Source of the DNA: Tetmemena sp. SeJ-2015
Lineage: Eukaryota > Ciliophora > Spirotrichea > Sporadotrichida > Oxytrichidae
Assembly (NCBI GenBank): GCA_027382625.1
Contig: JAJKFJ010023575.1
Span: 1-58,364 of the forward strand
Length of the DNA: 58,364 nt
Direction: 5' to 3'
This document shows positions 12,230 to 25,100 of the stretch, piece after piece (position 1 is the first letter of the stretch; every line of letters begins with the position of its first letter). The notes under the pieces are model-generated. The model ran no database searches. It was not told where the DNA came from and was given only the letters and a program-made list of their open reading frames with translations. The translations under genes were made by a program, and so were the position numbers.

Positions 12230-12924
12230 TCAACTGACTAAACTTGCAAATGGGTATGTGAGAATCGAAAAAGACGTCTGTGTGGCTCAACAAAACTCTA
12301 GATTTTTACTGGCCTATACCTCTGCAGTGAAATCTGGCTCCAGGTTTGTGGACGAAACTTCTGCGATACAAGTTTAACTACAAATTTTATCCTCAGGAAG
12401 CTAGCAGGTATAAGTGAGACTAATGGGAAACAAAGAAGAAGCGATGAAATACTTCGCAGATTCCAAAAAGCAATAGGCAGTAACTGGATTAGGGTTTGGA
12501 GCTGATGAAATCAACAGCAAGCCTTCACAAGTCAAATCAACCTTCAAGATTGAAATTATTCACAACTTTTATATTTCTAAAATCTAACTGACTTGTTTCA
12601 AAGTATTACATTTCATTTCCATTATTCCTCATTATTTTTAATAAAACTAAAATTTATAGTAAGATTCTCTAGATTTTAATTATTTAAGGATTTATTTATG
12701 AGTAGTTAATTTAATCTAGCAATAACGATGAAGACAAAAAGGTTAGAGATTAGCAAAATACTACATTATATCATACAGGATAGGGAGGCGGCTAAATCCA
12801 ACTAGATTAAGAGGATATTGAAGAATTGAAAAAGCAACAACTTGAAGATATAGATGAGGAAGCAGGAGTCCACGATGATGACGAGGAAGAAGAGGATGAT
12901 CCTGATGAGGATTTAGATTTTTGA
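12230..12924 (+). CDS. Unknown protein with acidic C-terminus
   Basis: Coding character starts near 12230 (LTKLANGYVRIEKDV), with no clear ATG. It continues through NSRFLLAYTSAVKSGSRFVDET and GNKEEAMKYFADSKKQQAVTG to about 12540. After an AT-rich gap it resumes near 12715 and ends in a run of Asp/Glu (HDDDEEEEDDPDEDLDF) at TGA 12922. The short gap around 12374-12412 holds either an in-frame 12-bp TACAA-flanked segment or a small intron. No family is recognised. The acidic tail suggests a chaperone-like or nuclear protein, but this is only composition. Confidence 0.45.
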
Positions 12925-13021
12925 TAGAATTTCTTTATTTAATTAAGCATCTCTCAATCATTATTAAATTGAAACAATGTCATTTTATAAATTATAAGTA
13001 ATGATTCTAGCCCCTTAATTC

Positions 13022-16011
13022 TCACAAGAAATTGGTTGTTAAGTTGTAAAACCTTGTTATTAAAATATATTTTTGAAGATGTTGACTTTAAAATCTTTGA
13101 CTAAAGAGAAAATAAATCAATTACACTACAATAATTATACAGTATGTATGCAATTAATTAAAATCAGCATACTCAATGTAAATGAAGCTAAAGTTACTTG
13201 TTCTTTATTAAGGAGAAGTCTGAGTGCACATAAAAGGGAACTAAAAAGTATTAAGGTTACTTAGCTTACATATCTGAGCAGATTCAGAGGAATCTTTTAG
13301 CTTCCTGATAAATTGCAAGAGGTCCCCTGGTTCTCCAAACTTTTCAAATAACTCAAGACTATCCACAATTTAAGTATGTAAAATTAAATTAGTGCAACCT
13401 ATGCCATCTGTTGAGAAGATCTTATGAGTTGAATAATCTTATAGACTGTTTCAAATGGCTTTTAACTGTTCTTGATGATTTGATAAATGTTTGAAGCCTT
13501 GCCAGGACCACTTGGGGGTGCAATGAGCAGGGGGTATGAATTCAAGAAAACTAGATTGTCTACTCTTTTTAGTAAGTAAATATTAAATAGCTTATCTTTG
13601 AACTATGAGTTGTTCTTTCTTTGGCAAGGCTTGGCCAGAGGGCATGAGTGTTGAGTACTCTAGCTCTCCACATTTTATCAAATTCTGAGATAGAACTGAA
13701 GCAGAGTACTTTGCTTAGAAATCTTCCTGCTGAAACCTCAAATCCTTTGGGCTTCGCATACTTAAAACTATTACATTTCTACAAAATAGCTTAAAGAAAC
13801 ATATATTTATACCCGTAGATTTTTGAGGACAACATTTACTCTATGTTGTGATTAATGAGTGCATTTTTGACGGATTTGTAAACAATATAAAAAAAAAATG
13901 AAATTTGCTTGATAGGTTAGACTCATCGAATAGATAGAAGGAATTCTTCACGTTTGATATTTGAGATTTAAAAATAAATGAGCAGTCAGAAGATTATTCA
14001 AAAGCTATGATCCTATTAGTTTTGCGTTTGACTCCATGTTAATAATTATAATAGCAATGAGTTCTGGATTAACTTAATTTGTAATTCTATTAACCAATGA
14101 GTTCTCATGATATATACTTATCAGAGGGAATTAGGAATAAATGGAGGGGCCAAATATGAAATATTTAGCTAAATGGCTGTTGATATGTAGTAACTACTGA
14201 GTTTATAAATGTCTATCATTACAAATTGGTAAAGTTTGTAAAAGTTTTCCTAAAAGTCTTTTTGCTATTCAGCTTTGAAGTTGGCTGTAAAAAATAATAC
14301 TCAATTAAATAGAGTACCTCATAGATCTGTCTTCTACGCTCTCTCATTTGACGAGCTAGCATTACAAGAACTTAGGTAGGATAACTCTGAGGCTCTCTTT
14401 CCCCTATATAATCCAAAACTTCCATAGGGTTGTCAGGCACTTGTGCAAGCTCCTGATGAATTTGTGGCTGAGAAAATCGCTACTCAACAGTATAGTTTTC
14501 AGGATCTTTGATGAACCTCGAAAGAGTTAACATTGAAATATTTAAATAAATGAGTTACAGCGTTGAAGTTAAAGAGATCTATGTCTGGAATTTCCACTTC
14601 ATCAAAGTGCTGCCTCAGAATATTGGCGGGAAGAGTTTCATGCAAATTGAAAATAGGAATACTTGGAGGAATCTTGTAAGTCGGCTTGAGTATCCTGTGA
14701 TCTGTTAAGATTAAGTGCTTTGGTTTAAGAAAAGTTCCTTGCCTCTGAGCAGATTGAGCTGAGGCTCTAGACTTTACTTAATCAATAGGATTGAGAGCGA
14801 GCTGATTTTTTCTATTCATAAGTGTGAAGCCCTAGTTATGGTTCCCACTTAGAACGCTATTGTTTATGCTTAAGTTCAAGCTCAAACTCTTATTAGTTCC
14901 CAAGTCGCTCTTAGAATTGGGTTGCTTGAATTAGACTGTTACCTTTGGAGGGTCATTGATATGAATATCTTGAGTGTTCATCTCAGATAGCTATTTAGAA
15001 GCAATCTACTTCTCATCTCGCTATTTAATAGGGTCGTTGCTTCTGTTTTACTATTCTTTAATTTTCTAGCTCCTGTTTCTTAATCGCTTGAGGAAGCTAT
15101 CTGATTTATTTTCATTGTACTGGAAAATTTGTTTGCCGAGAGTCATCCTGCAAATTGAGAGAAGGAATTGTTGGAGATATATGATACCTCCAAGCTTTGG
15201 AAACTGTTAGATGCCAGAAGTAGGAGAAGCAAACTGAATCTCGTTAAGTTCGACTTTTAAAGAGTTTAAGACATCTTGAGCAAGAAAGATGTTGATATAT
15301 TAAATATATTTTTGTAAGAGTAAAATATCTTATTCTTGATATTGTAAGGGTCTATCTAGAGCATAATTTGCTTAAGTTTTTCAGCTTAAATCACCATTAT
15401 AGCTTCTTGCTAAATGTCTGAGATCTTTCCAATAACTTTCATTAGTTGAGTGATAAGGAAGTTTAAGAAAGGCGGATGAACTCTTAGATTCTTGAGTTCG
15501 ATTAAATGAGATCTATTCATTTGCTTTAGAGAATCATTGTAGTGGATGATCGCTTGATAAAAATCGTCCTCTAAACATAAAGTTAGATTAAGTTTATCAT
15601 GGTAATGAAAAAGTAGGATGTTAGAAAAGGAATAATCTCCATAACTCATAGGATGAGATTGAAGTGAATAGAATTTCTCTTAATGTTGGGTCAAATGGAT
15701 GAGCAGACTTGATGAATCGCAAGGTAGCTTCATAAAATAAATCAATATATCCAAATTTAATGAAATAGCTTGTTAATTTGCCCTTTGGGAGTTCAAAATT
15801 TTAAACTTACCAGATATGAAAGTATGAATCTTGTTCTAGTCTTCATTTGAGGCAATCCTTGGGGAAGCTTAACCCATTCTAGGACTTATCTGACTATGTG
15901 CTCTTCGAGACTGAACCATAGACGAGAGTATTCTATTAGCGTATCTGCTACTTTACTCAAGTACACTTTCATTTTGATACTCTTGGGGTGATAAAAGTCT
16001 TTTTCTCTCAT
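13022..16011 (-). CDS. Unknown minus-strand protein, several exons
   Basis: ATG 16011 opens MREKDFYHPKSIKMKVYLSK. A GT-AG intron lies at about 15738-15808, and coding blocks follow at about 15340-15735, 14530-15290, 14270-14510 and 13290-13760. The middle is basic and polar (KRLRNRSQKIKEQQNRSND), followed by a conserved-looking segment IPPSIPIFNLHETLPANILRQ. A downstream block contains LLIAPPSGPGKASNIYQIIK, which faintly resembles a P-loop but lacks a clean GxxxxGK[ST]. The last block reads DSLELFEKFGEPGDLLQF. Several frame changes without GT-AG borders suggest IESs that could not be placed. The end at 13022 is approximate. Confidence 0.5.
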
Positions 16012-16077
16012 TTTAAATTACACACTTGAATTTTCGAAATTGAAGCGTAAAATATTATCATAGGTAATAAATTATTA

Positions 16078-18235
16078 TCATAATAAATTTTAGGCTTATT
16101 CTAGCTCTCTTTTATTTGTCATGAGCTCTCTGTGATCAAGTTTATGATTCTGTATAAATTAGTTTGTTATTTTCTCATCAACTTAATAATCTATTTGATT
16201 CTTATACTGAGCTAAAGGTAAAACATTCAAAATATTCATCAATAATGTCAAAGATAACTGAGCTTGTTTGGCCCTTAATTCCTCAAGTTTTTGAAGTTTC
16301 TCGATCCTTACTCTCTCAATATGGCTATCCATTTGCAGTTTTTCTTAATTAGCTTTTTCCCTCTCAGTTTAATTTCTCTTCTGTTTTTCATTTTGGTATA
16401 TATCCTACCAGCGCTTTTATTCCTCAATGTCTCTCTATTTTTTCTGACCCACTATTCCATTGTATAGGGATTATTTTTGATTCTACAAATCAATTTGGCT
16501 TTTTGCTTTTAACTCGTCCTAGTAAGCTAACTCATGAAATGAGTGTGAGTTCTGATGAACCTGCATTAAAGTATATAAAGTATAGTTCATCATCATAAAT
16601 CTGCTTGTAGTTTTAAACCGAGAATTCTTAAATCTTCAGTCTTTATTCGTAGTCATTTTGGTATTGCTTAAAGTTTTTCATCATTAACCGATCCAAAAAC
16701 GGATCAGGCTTTGTTAACTTATCCTCAACTCTTTAGATCAAATAAATGCATAGATATTTTACAGATGCTTCTCTATTCTTGAAGCATTTATTTGCTTTTG
16801 AGATTGACGAGACTGAATATTTTCTCCTTTTCTTTGCGTTCGATCAATTCCTTCTACTTGTATTTATCGAATGGAAGAGAAGTTTCAGTTACTATATCTT
16901 ACTCCTGCTGCATTTACTATAAAGCACATAAGATTAATAATTAAGTAGCTAACTTACTTTGCTAATTTACTTCTTTCTCTATTCCATTTGAAGTTGCTCC
17001 TGCTGAACTTCTTTTTGGTATTGCCTCTTTTAATTAAGCAGATTCTTTTCTCTATCTATTTAGTCCACATCTACCTTGAGAGTTCCTACCAACCCCTATT
17101 TATAATTTTAGTTAGAAAACTTGAAGTTACAATAAGTTCATGATGTCTGTTATTTTTCTCTAGTTCTTCCTGTCGTTTTTTCTCTTCCACTTGCATCTTG
17201 AGAAAGTCTTTTAGGTTCTTCTACTAGTTAAGAAGACTTTGCTTTCTTTCTCGCTCTATATTCATCTTCTTTTCGTAGTCTGCTTTTAGTAAATTCAAAG
17301 AGAGTAATACTAGATGTTATAGTTTTAATAAAAAGTTTATTTTGCTCCACTCATCTTCTTACTACTTGGCTTTAAGTTCTGCAGCCTTGCTTGTAGAATT
17401 ATTATAAGTGAGATATAAATCATGAAGCAAATTAAAGTAGAATAGGTTCTAATGCTGAGAGAGCCTCCATTCCTAGAGGATTGATAGTTAGAGTTAGAGA
17501 TTATGTCACTTCCAGCTCTCGAAATCAAGTCTATTTTGCCAACATTGCCTCTTAAATTCATTTTCAAATTTGACTCTAACGAAATAAAGAATCAATTTTA
17601 CTAACTCTAGTAGTGGAAGTTTAGCATCTTTATTGTTAGTTGCTAGGGCAGAGTTATTTAATCCGTAAATGTTCTCCCCTTTACTTCCTGAGTAAATAAA
17701 ATTATTCATAACAAGTAGAGCAAGTCAGAATTCTATAGAGGGTTGTCAGAGTAGCTGTTATCAACAGCATTTCTTTTAACTTTCTAAGGAGTGTAATCGA
17801 GTGAGTGGTTCGCCTTCAATAACACAGTGTTGTTTAGAGTTCTCAATGAACTCTGATTTAACTTTAACTTTTTTTTCTCTTCGTTCTGCTTATTTCAAAA
17901 TTAAAAAAACATAGAAATAATTTAAATTTAACTCTAAAAGGAATAACACTGTCAATAGATTTGATGGTATCCTCGATATCTTGTAACTCCTATACACAAA
18001 TTAATCCTTTGATAATTGTTTGGTTATGAACATATTATTCGCAGATAGGAGCTCACACATATATATATGTCTATAGTTGATAGTATATTTTGCTTACCAA
18101 AGCTGTAATTTTAGATTTATCCTGTAGTTTTTCCTTAACATGTTGTTAAATCAAAAAGTAGGACTTGGAGTCAAACCCATACCGAAACTGCATTCGCTTT
18201 GTAAACTATTCAAGCAGCTCCTTTTTATTGTTCAT
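16078..18235 (-). CDS. Coiled-coil protein, possibly ciliary
   Basis: Exon 1 (18098-18235) begins MNNKKELLEQFTKRMQFRYG. Introns 17990-18097 and 17889-17932 are GT-AG, exon 2 is 17933-17989, and exon 3 starts at 17888 with QNEEKKKLKLNQSS. Downstream the protein is dominated by long charged heptads rich in Q, E, K and R (for example EKKRQEELEKNN and QKKQRDIEEQKRWQDIYQNE) down to TGA 16078. At least two further frame changes, near 17710 and 17290, need introns or IESs. This architecture is typical of axonemal or basal-body coiled-coil proteins, but no named family is certain. It begins 140 bp from the aquaporin start, divergently. Confidence 0.55.
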
Positions 18236-18374
18236 TGATAAATTATAATTATTATAATCATACTCTCGCAAATTTAATTTTTTAGTGATTCACCGTTACC
18301 TCAAAATATAAAACTGATTTATTAAAAAGCTAATTTTTTAAGAAGCTATAAATTTATAAAATAATAAGCTAAAA

Positions 18375-19989
18375 ATGAAAATAGATTCGAGGGCAAATGG
18401 CCCTGTTTGGGCTATATTTATTTACGAGTTTTTGGGATCGGCACTCCTCACCTACACTTTCAACTTGACTGGATCTTTCAGGCCAATCGTATTGAGTTGG
18501 GCCTATTTTGTAGGATTCATCATAGCTTATCAAATATCAGGGGCCTGCTTCAATACAAATTCTATAAATGATGATCATTTCATGAAATTAAGTGTTTATG
18601 AATCCAGCTTTGAGTTTGGGAGTTTATTTGGCAGAAAGATAATGGAAAAAGGCTCCCCTGATGCTACTAACTATCCTGATTCAATATGCTGGTGCATTAA
18701 TTTATTTAAGCATTCCTGGGATTTCTAGTTTCATATCTCCTGGCGAAGGACTATGCAAATTATGAGCTTGGACCTAATCCATAGATATTAAAAAGATGTT
18801 CTATCTAATACTTCTACGATGACGGTGCTGTGAAATGGGGGAGAATGATTTTGCCGGAGGTGCTTTAGACTTTCACATTTGTGCTTCTGTACGCAGTATT
18901 GGCTTTTGACAAGGACATGAGTAAGATAGATAGAGTCTTCAAAGTAGCATAATATATACGTAAATGCTGAAGAGCAAGACAATAAAGATGGCAGTGACTG
19001 GATCAGATACATTTGGGTCTATGGAATTATCCCTTACAAACAAATATAAGTTATATTTACGTCGGTGGAATACTTCCACAAAAGATATTATAAATTTGAG
19101 TCTGGAGAGGATCTTTATGAAATATTACAGTAAATAAATGATAAAATTTATGTACTGCATCTGGAAAGAAAAAAGACCTATATGCTCCGCTTTTCATTGA
19201 GTTCTAAAATGCATAAATGATTTTCATGATTTGCGTTTTCAGTCTTTCTCTTTACGACTATCTTTCGCTAGATATAAAGTAACTTATTCACAGTTTATCT
19301 TATGGGAGTAAAATTATCAGGCGCACACTTCAACCCTGCGACATCCCTTGCAGTATACGTAGTCCAATAAAAGCCAAAGGAAAATTTGATTTATGCCATT
19401 CATATGGAAATAATTATTTGAATATAATTTGAGATACCTTGGCTATGTTTGCTTTGTGCAATTCTTGGGAGGATTACTAGCTTTGCTTTTCACATATCTA
19501 CTTGTAAAGGATTACAGCTCAATGTAAATGTACCCTTTGAGACCTACAGACCTTTACTTCGACGGCACCACCATATTTTTTGGAAGAGTGTGCCTTCAAG
19601 AGATACTCTGGACTTTCGTCTTCACCTTGATATTCCTGATAATTCAGTTTGAGCCTTCTCTTTAGAAGGTAGATAACATTGTAAAGGGACTTGCATTAAG
19701 TTAAGCACTTGCAGCATGCTACATATTTACTTTAGGAGCGGGAGCTTGCTTCAACCCTGCCCTAGCTTTGGTGCAGACCTTCTATCAAGTGGGAAGGGGA
19801 TACCAAACAGACTGGCAATGCTTGTGGGTCTATTTCTTCATGCCCTTCATTAATATTTCATTATAACAAAATGTAATAATTGGTGCGTATCTAGCAGCTG
19901 TCTTTTACAAATTCCATGTTAAGGAGTCAGAAGGAGGATCCTCTAACTAAGCCAATCAATCACATGATAAGACTTCTTAAAGTTCATGA
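18375..19989 (+). CDS. Aquaporin-family channel with three NPA motifs, interrupted by IESs
   Basis: ATG 18375 to TGA 19987. With four short segments removed, the frame shows TM helices and the pore motifs GACFNPALSL, GAHFNPATSL and GACFNPALAL. The second half (from about 19180) has the six-helix order of a complete MIP channel with two NPA boxes. The first half supplies an additional TM1-TM2-NPA-TM3-TM4 unit, so the gene is larger than the usual 250-300 residues (roughly 500). The family conducts water or small neutral solutes across membranes. Two junctions (near 19050-19100 and 19405-19440) remain unresolved, so a second partial aquaporin gene fused by misreading is possible. Confidence 0.8.
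18555..18603 (+). other. IES inside an NPA motif, pointer AAT (49 bp)
   Basis: AAT at 18552-18554 and 18601-18603. The intervening DNA is AT-rich with no GT donor at its start. Removal joins GACFN directly to PALSLGVYLAER, rebuilding the first NPA pore motif. Confidence 0.88.
18699..18714 (+). other. IES, pointer GCATT (16 bp)
   Basis: GCATT at 18694-18698 and 18710-18714 around AATTTATTTAA. Removal gives ...QYAGAFLGFLVSYLLAKDY, a normal aquaporin TM3. The unexcised DNA shifts frame. Confidence 0.88.
18947..18962 (+). other. IES, pointer GTA (16 bp)
   Basis: GTA at 18944-18946 and 18960-18962. Removal joins RVFKV to NAEEQDNKDG in frame and bypasses a frame that ends at a TGA. Confidence 0.75.
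19287..19302 (+). other. IES, pointer CTTA (16 bp)
   Basis: CTTA at 19283-19286 and 19299-19302. Removal joins LDIKQL to MGVKLSGAHFNPA, placing the second NPA motif in the frame of the upstream helix. Confidence 0.78.
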
Positions 19990-20084
19990 ATAAACTAGAT
20001 GCTGTTTTCATTCTATCCTAATTTTTATCTTTTTTGTCCTTTTAATTTCATTAATCTCAGAATTCATACCAAGATTAGTTATTA

Positions 20085-22098
20085 AATAGTATTTGGTTCA
20101 AGAGCTCCATCTGAGTTAGCAGCATTGCTTTTCTTTACATCTCAGCAATTCATTATGCATAAAAACCGTTCAGACACCCTACTGTTTGCAAAGCTGGCAA
20201 ACGACTTGCGTTATTGCGATGTGAGTTAGTTGAAGATCGAGCACTTGCACTATTTGATGAAGGCATTCTGCTTTTCTCTTGAGAGCAATTTCTAGAATGC
20301 TCTTGTACAAGCTGAAAATGGCTATCAGCTCAGTCAAAGAGTAAAGAAAGAGATTGAGGAGTTCCTGCCTAAAGTAATCAGCTAAATTAGTCTTGAGTTG
20401 ACAAGATGCAACATCACAGATTAATAATATGAGTTAAAAGTATTATTTGTAGATGTGATCCTAATGATGGAAGGCTTCTTCAAATTTTGGGACAGAAGCA
20501 ATTTCATAGATAAAAATATGAAACAGATATACATCAGCAGCGAGGCCTACCTCGATTAGTACTTATTAGTGATTGCCATAGATTGCTATTTAATCTTTAG
20601 TACTTAAGTTAGAGCAAGAAAGATATGACTGGCTCAATGCTTGCAAACCTTGTAGAGTAAATGGCAAACGCTAAAGTAAATAAGCTTTATGACTTTGACT
20701 AGAAGCTTCTACATCGTCTGTAACATAAAATTAAAGTCATTTATAACTTTCTATATACACTTTGTAATATATTTATCCTGATGAACGACCATACCGACCT
20801 TTATGTGTTTTCAATCCGTGATGTGATAAAGATCTTTGTAGGTTTCGATGCCCTGAATGATTTCTTTAACAAGCAAAAGTTCATGAACACTATCTTCGAT
20901 GTAATTAACAACTAAGAAACCTTCTCAGACCATGATTATCTGGAACTCCTAAATATCTTAGATGTGAAAGGGCACCTTGTGAAGAATGACGATCTTATAG
21001 TCAGATGTAGGTTCTACCTCTAATCTAGATTTGCCTACATGGATAAATAGAACATCCTTGGCTACCTAGAGTTGCTGTTGAGACACAATCTAATTTTCGA
21101 AGATAAGGAACTGATGCAGTTGATTAAGGATCATGTGCAGAGAAATTTCCACCAGTATGAGTTGGGGGAAATCTTTAAGCTAGTGAGAATAATAGCCCAC
21201 AACTTCTACAGAGATGAGGAGACTCTAAGTTTGCTGGAGGATGCTGTGAGAGTAAGAATGTAGGATAAGTCTTAGTACGAGGGTAATCAATTATCTATCT
21301 ACGACATTAGAGATCTAATAGAGGGACTTTCTTTGATGTCTAAATTCTCTAAGAAATTCGACTCTGCTCTCAAGACAATTATAAGAGACACAAATCTTCT
21401 ATCTCTGGACAGAAAACTCCTGGTATCTTTGATAAGTTACTTATCTGACTTCGAATCTAAGATAGATGAGAGACTTCAGAACAAGCTAAGCATCGCAATC
21501 GACTCTCATATTTAGAGCTTTACCAGTGAGGAATTGGCAAGTATGGCTCTACATATGGATCACTACTAAGAATATAGACTTCTAGCGAGGTTGGATTAGC
21601 ACTTGCTGGAGGACGAGAAAGCTTCAGCAAGAATGTTCTAAGTTAAGGAAAGACTTGCGTTGAGAGGAGTTTGGGATCTCAAGTAAGATGAAGTAAACAA
21701 GGATATTCAAGAACTTGATAAGAAGAATGATGGAATTCTAGAGATAATCAAGAACTATATTCAAACTGAAGAGTCTAACTTGGAAACCAATCTTCTATTA
21801 AATAGATCTCTCATTTAAAGTAATAATACTATTGCATTTTTAAATTATTTTAGCAATATGCTGCGATAATAAACTCAAGGCTGCTTTCTTTATCAAAGAT
21901 AGCAAAACTCTGATTGATATAGCAGATAGAGAACTCGCTAATTATGAAAAGGGAGGGCAGATTTTACCACGCAAGAGAGTGAAACTTGCTAAAGAACTAG
22001 CTTAGAAGCATGGATTCAATGACTATAAACTCATAAGTCTAACTGAGATGGAGTACGCTAAAGATGAAGAGCAATTTCTTAAGGAATAATTAAACTGA
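20085..22098 (+). CDS. Large helical protein with RAP-domain-like C-terminus
   Basis: The coding frame begins before ATG 20155 (possibly from ATG 19986, which overlaps the aquaporin stop) and ends at TGA 22096. It is about 650 residues, mostly leucine-rich helices. A 34-nt GT-AG intron lies at about 21821-21854. The last 60 residues (LPRKRVKLAKELAQKHGFND, then YKLISLTEMEYAKDEEQFL) follow the RAP-domain pattern of a basic segment, a short strand and an acidic Leu-rich end. RAP proteins such as FASTKs bind RNA in mitochondria. A frame change near 20605 probably marks a small IES. The RAP assignment is an inference from a short match. Confidence 0.5.
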
Positions 22099-22189
22099 CT
22101 CTAATTTAAGCTTTTAAATTTTACATATATACAATGCTATAAAATATATTGAAACTTAGAATTAGCAAAATAAAGTTATAAAATTAAGA

Positions 22190-25100
22190 TCACTTCTTTG
22201 TGAAGTAAGAGAAAATAAACCAGGCGCAAATAAAATAAATCTAGAATTGAATAAGTTAAAATAAAATGCTTTGGTTTACCTCCCATCTTCTCTCCAAAGG
22301 TATTTCCAGTAGCAGTGGCTCCATCAGTTTACCTCATCGATACCATGCTGCCTCTATCACTTCCTGGCATAAAGTCCCTACTCTACTGCATCTATTGCAA
22401 TTCTTTACCTCTCAATTATGCGGTGTTATTTCCTTCAGCTAACCCTCCCATAGTTTCTTAGTCAAGTCTATCCTTCTGACTTATATTATTGGATCCTTCG
22501 AACAAAGCTTGCTGAGCTTAGAACAACATCTACCTGCATTAGCATGCATCAAAGAGAAGTGCTTAGCAGTAAAGTAGCACATCATTTTCTCCTTTGCTTT
22601 CTTTCATAGAATACTTTACTGCTGACATGACATGCTTAACTTCATAGTTAATTTCCTTCATCATAGCTTCAAACCACTCCTTTAGTGCTCGAGTATTCCT
22701 TCTGTTTCTTAGCATAATGCTCTACCTTCTTATTGAAGTTTGTCTTTTAAAGAGTCTGGAAGTGCTGCCAGAGCAGTTTTACTTTATCATTAGTGTACTC
22801 TGCATCTTAAATCTTGGATTAGAGGATATAGGTGTATGAGGATAGAGTGTTTAGCCCATTCCAAATGTCACACTGTTGGAAGACAGAGTTAGTGAGAGCT
22901 GAAAGAGCAAGGGAAGAGGGCACTGAGCAATTCATGTGCATCTATAAGTAGAACTCAGTGTTCTTTTTCAAAGATTGCTGAATCTTCTTGCACAACTTCT
23001 TACAAGTATGCAAATGACTTCCGCACTTGTCAATGTCTATTTGGTCGTTCTCTCTGAATTTTAAAATCTTGCACTTTATAAACTATGCCAAAGATTATAA
23101 AATAAATTCAGTTTCTCTCCATCTTGTTTCAAATTAAAAACATAGATTAATTTATTGAATAGCTGAACCATCTCCAAAAAACTATAAGAAGATAAAACCT
23201 ATGACTCTCGATTCTTACTTAATTTCCTTCATCCTCTCTTAGTAGACTTTCATTTTACAGCCAACTAAATTAAACTTTTTCATGGCAAGTGACTCATTCA
23301 GCAGTTCCACAAGGATCTATGTATCTTTGAAGAGCTCATCATCTCCTCTGAACATGCTCACTCTCGCTTAAATCAATTCTGCCAGAGACTCATTTATCCT
23401 CTTCTCCAGCTTATCTAGCACGTTCACATTCTTCAATAAAAGATATGTAGAATTCTTTTTGAGTTGAACCTGCATCCTATCAATCGCTTGCCTCAAGTCC
23501 TCAGCGTCATTCATTTTCTCCTGCCCAAGTGAGAATTTGTCTATCACTTGAAAGTAGATGTTTCTGTCCTACAAGTCAGTCAGGGGTTTTACTGAGTCAG
23601 CAAGAGCTCGGTCGAACTTATTCAAATCATCCTTAATTGCAATTGCTCTCTTTATAATCTCACTCAGATATCTGAACTAGTCCTTATCCTATCATAATAA
23701 ACACAATTACTTTAATATGAGTAGTTATCTTGCTTTTCTGCCTCCCTTACTGGTACTGTGGATTCTGGAAGAGTTTGTGGACAAGTTGCTCTTAGTGGTG
23801 TTCTGTTTCCTTAGCTCATGAGTGCTAGAGAAGTTGTCAGGCAACTAACTGCTCCTTCGTCTGTTCCTACCTGAGTCTCCTCCCTTCGCCTGAGAGCTGT
23901 CTTACTAAGATGATGACAGGTTAGAACCCATCACATTATTGTGACTCATCTTGCTTGTAGGCTGCTTACCTCCACCACCAATATCTGCCACCACATCTTT
24001 TTCCTCTTCACTGTCTACTTCTGAGTCCTTAATTTATTCGTCTTCGTACTCCTCGTTGTTTTCAGCAAAGAAAGCCATTATCTTCCCATCTTAAACTGCT
24101 ACTCTCTTCACGTTAAAGCGTTCTAGTTTAGTCACTCTACCTGGCACAAACGTAGAGAAAGTCAATTTCCTTCTCTTATCTGCTTATGCAGCAGCCATCA
24201 TCTTAACATCAAGCTTTGCTTCTCTACCGAGCATTCCATTTTCATTCTTACCCCAGGAAAACAAGAACCCATCTTCAGTCACCAAGAAAGAAGAATCCTC
24301 ATAGACTTCTATCTACTTGGCGAAATCGAATAAGTTCACTAAGTTGTTATTCGCTTGGTCCATTTATAAAAGTTACAAATTTCTACTGTGGGGTAGACTT
24401 GCTAAGGCTCGTAGATCTACTGACTTCTTTAGCTCCTTTAGGATTCTCCTGCCATCATTCATCGAAATAAGAATATGGATCTATATCTGCTCAAATCTAT
24501 CATACTGGTGAGTTCCTCATGAGTTAGGTAGCCGACTTGACCGTAGCTATTTTGACCCCACCCATAAACCTTACCATCCTGAGTAAGAGCGAGGGCGTGG
24601 CTCTTGCCCACTTTTATACTTAGTACTTTCTGATTGTCTGGGAAGATTATTTGCCTAGCTTGATTGGCAGTGCTGTTTATGCCTCTGCCCAAGCCAAGCA
24701 TTCCTAGCTCACTCTATCCCATAGAGTACAGTTTACCCTCCTCTGTCAGAAACAAGCAGTAGTCTTGCTTTGAAATCATATCTATGATGCAGCTCTTCAG
24801 GCCACCTTCCAGCTCAGCTACCTCTATATTCAACTGAATTGGCTAGTCATACACATGCTTCCTATCAAAATCTAACATGTTTAAATAAATTCAGTTCCTT
24901 AAAATTATTTATAGTTATTAAATAAATTATATAAGAAAAAAATAGCAACAGACAAATCAATATATAATTTTTGCTTTAACCTTTGTATCATTAAAGTTAA
25001 CTAAAGGCTCTTTAAAATTCTTTATTTATTGATTCATCTAAATTAACATTTAATTTAGATTCATTATTTTAGGTAACAAAGTTGTTTGAGTCTTACCATT

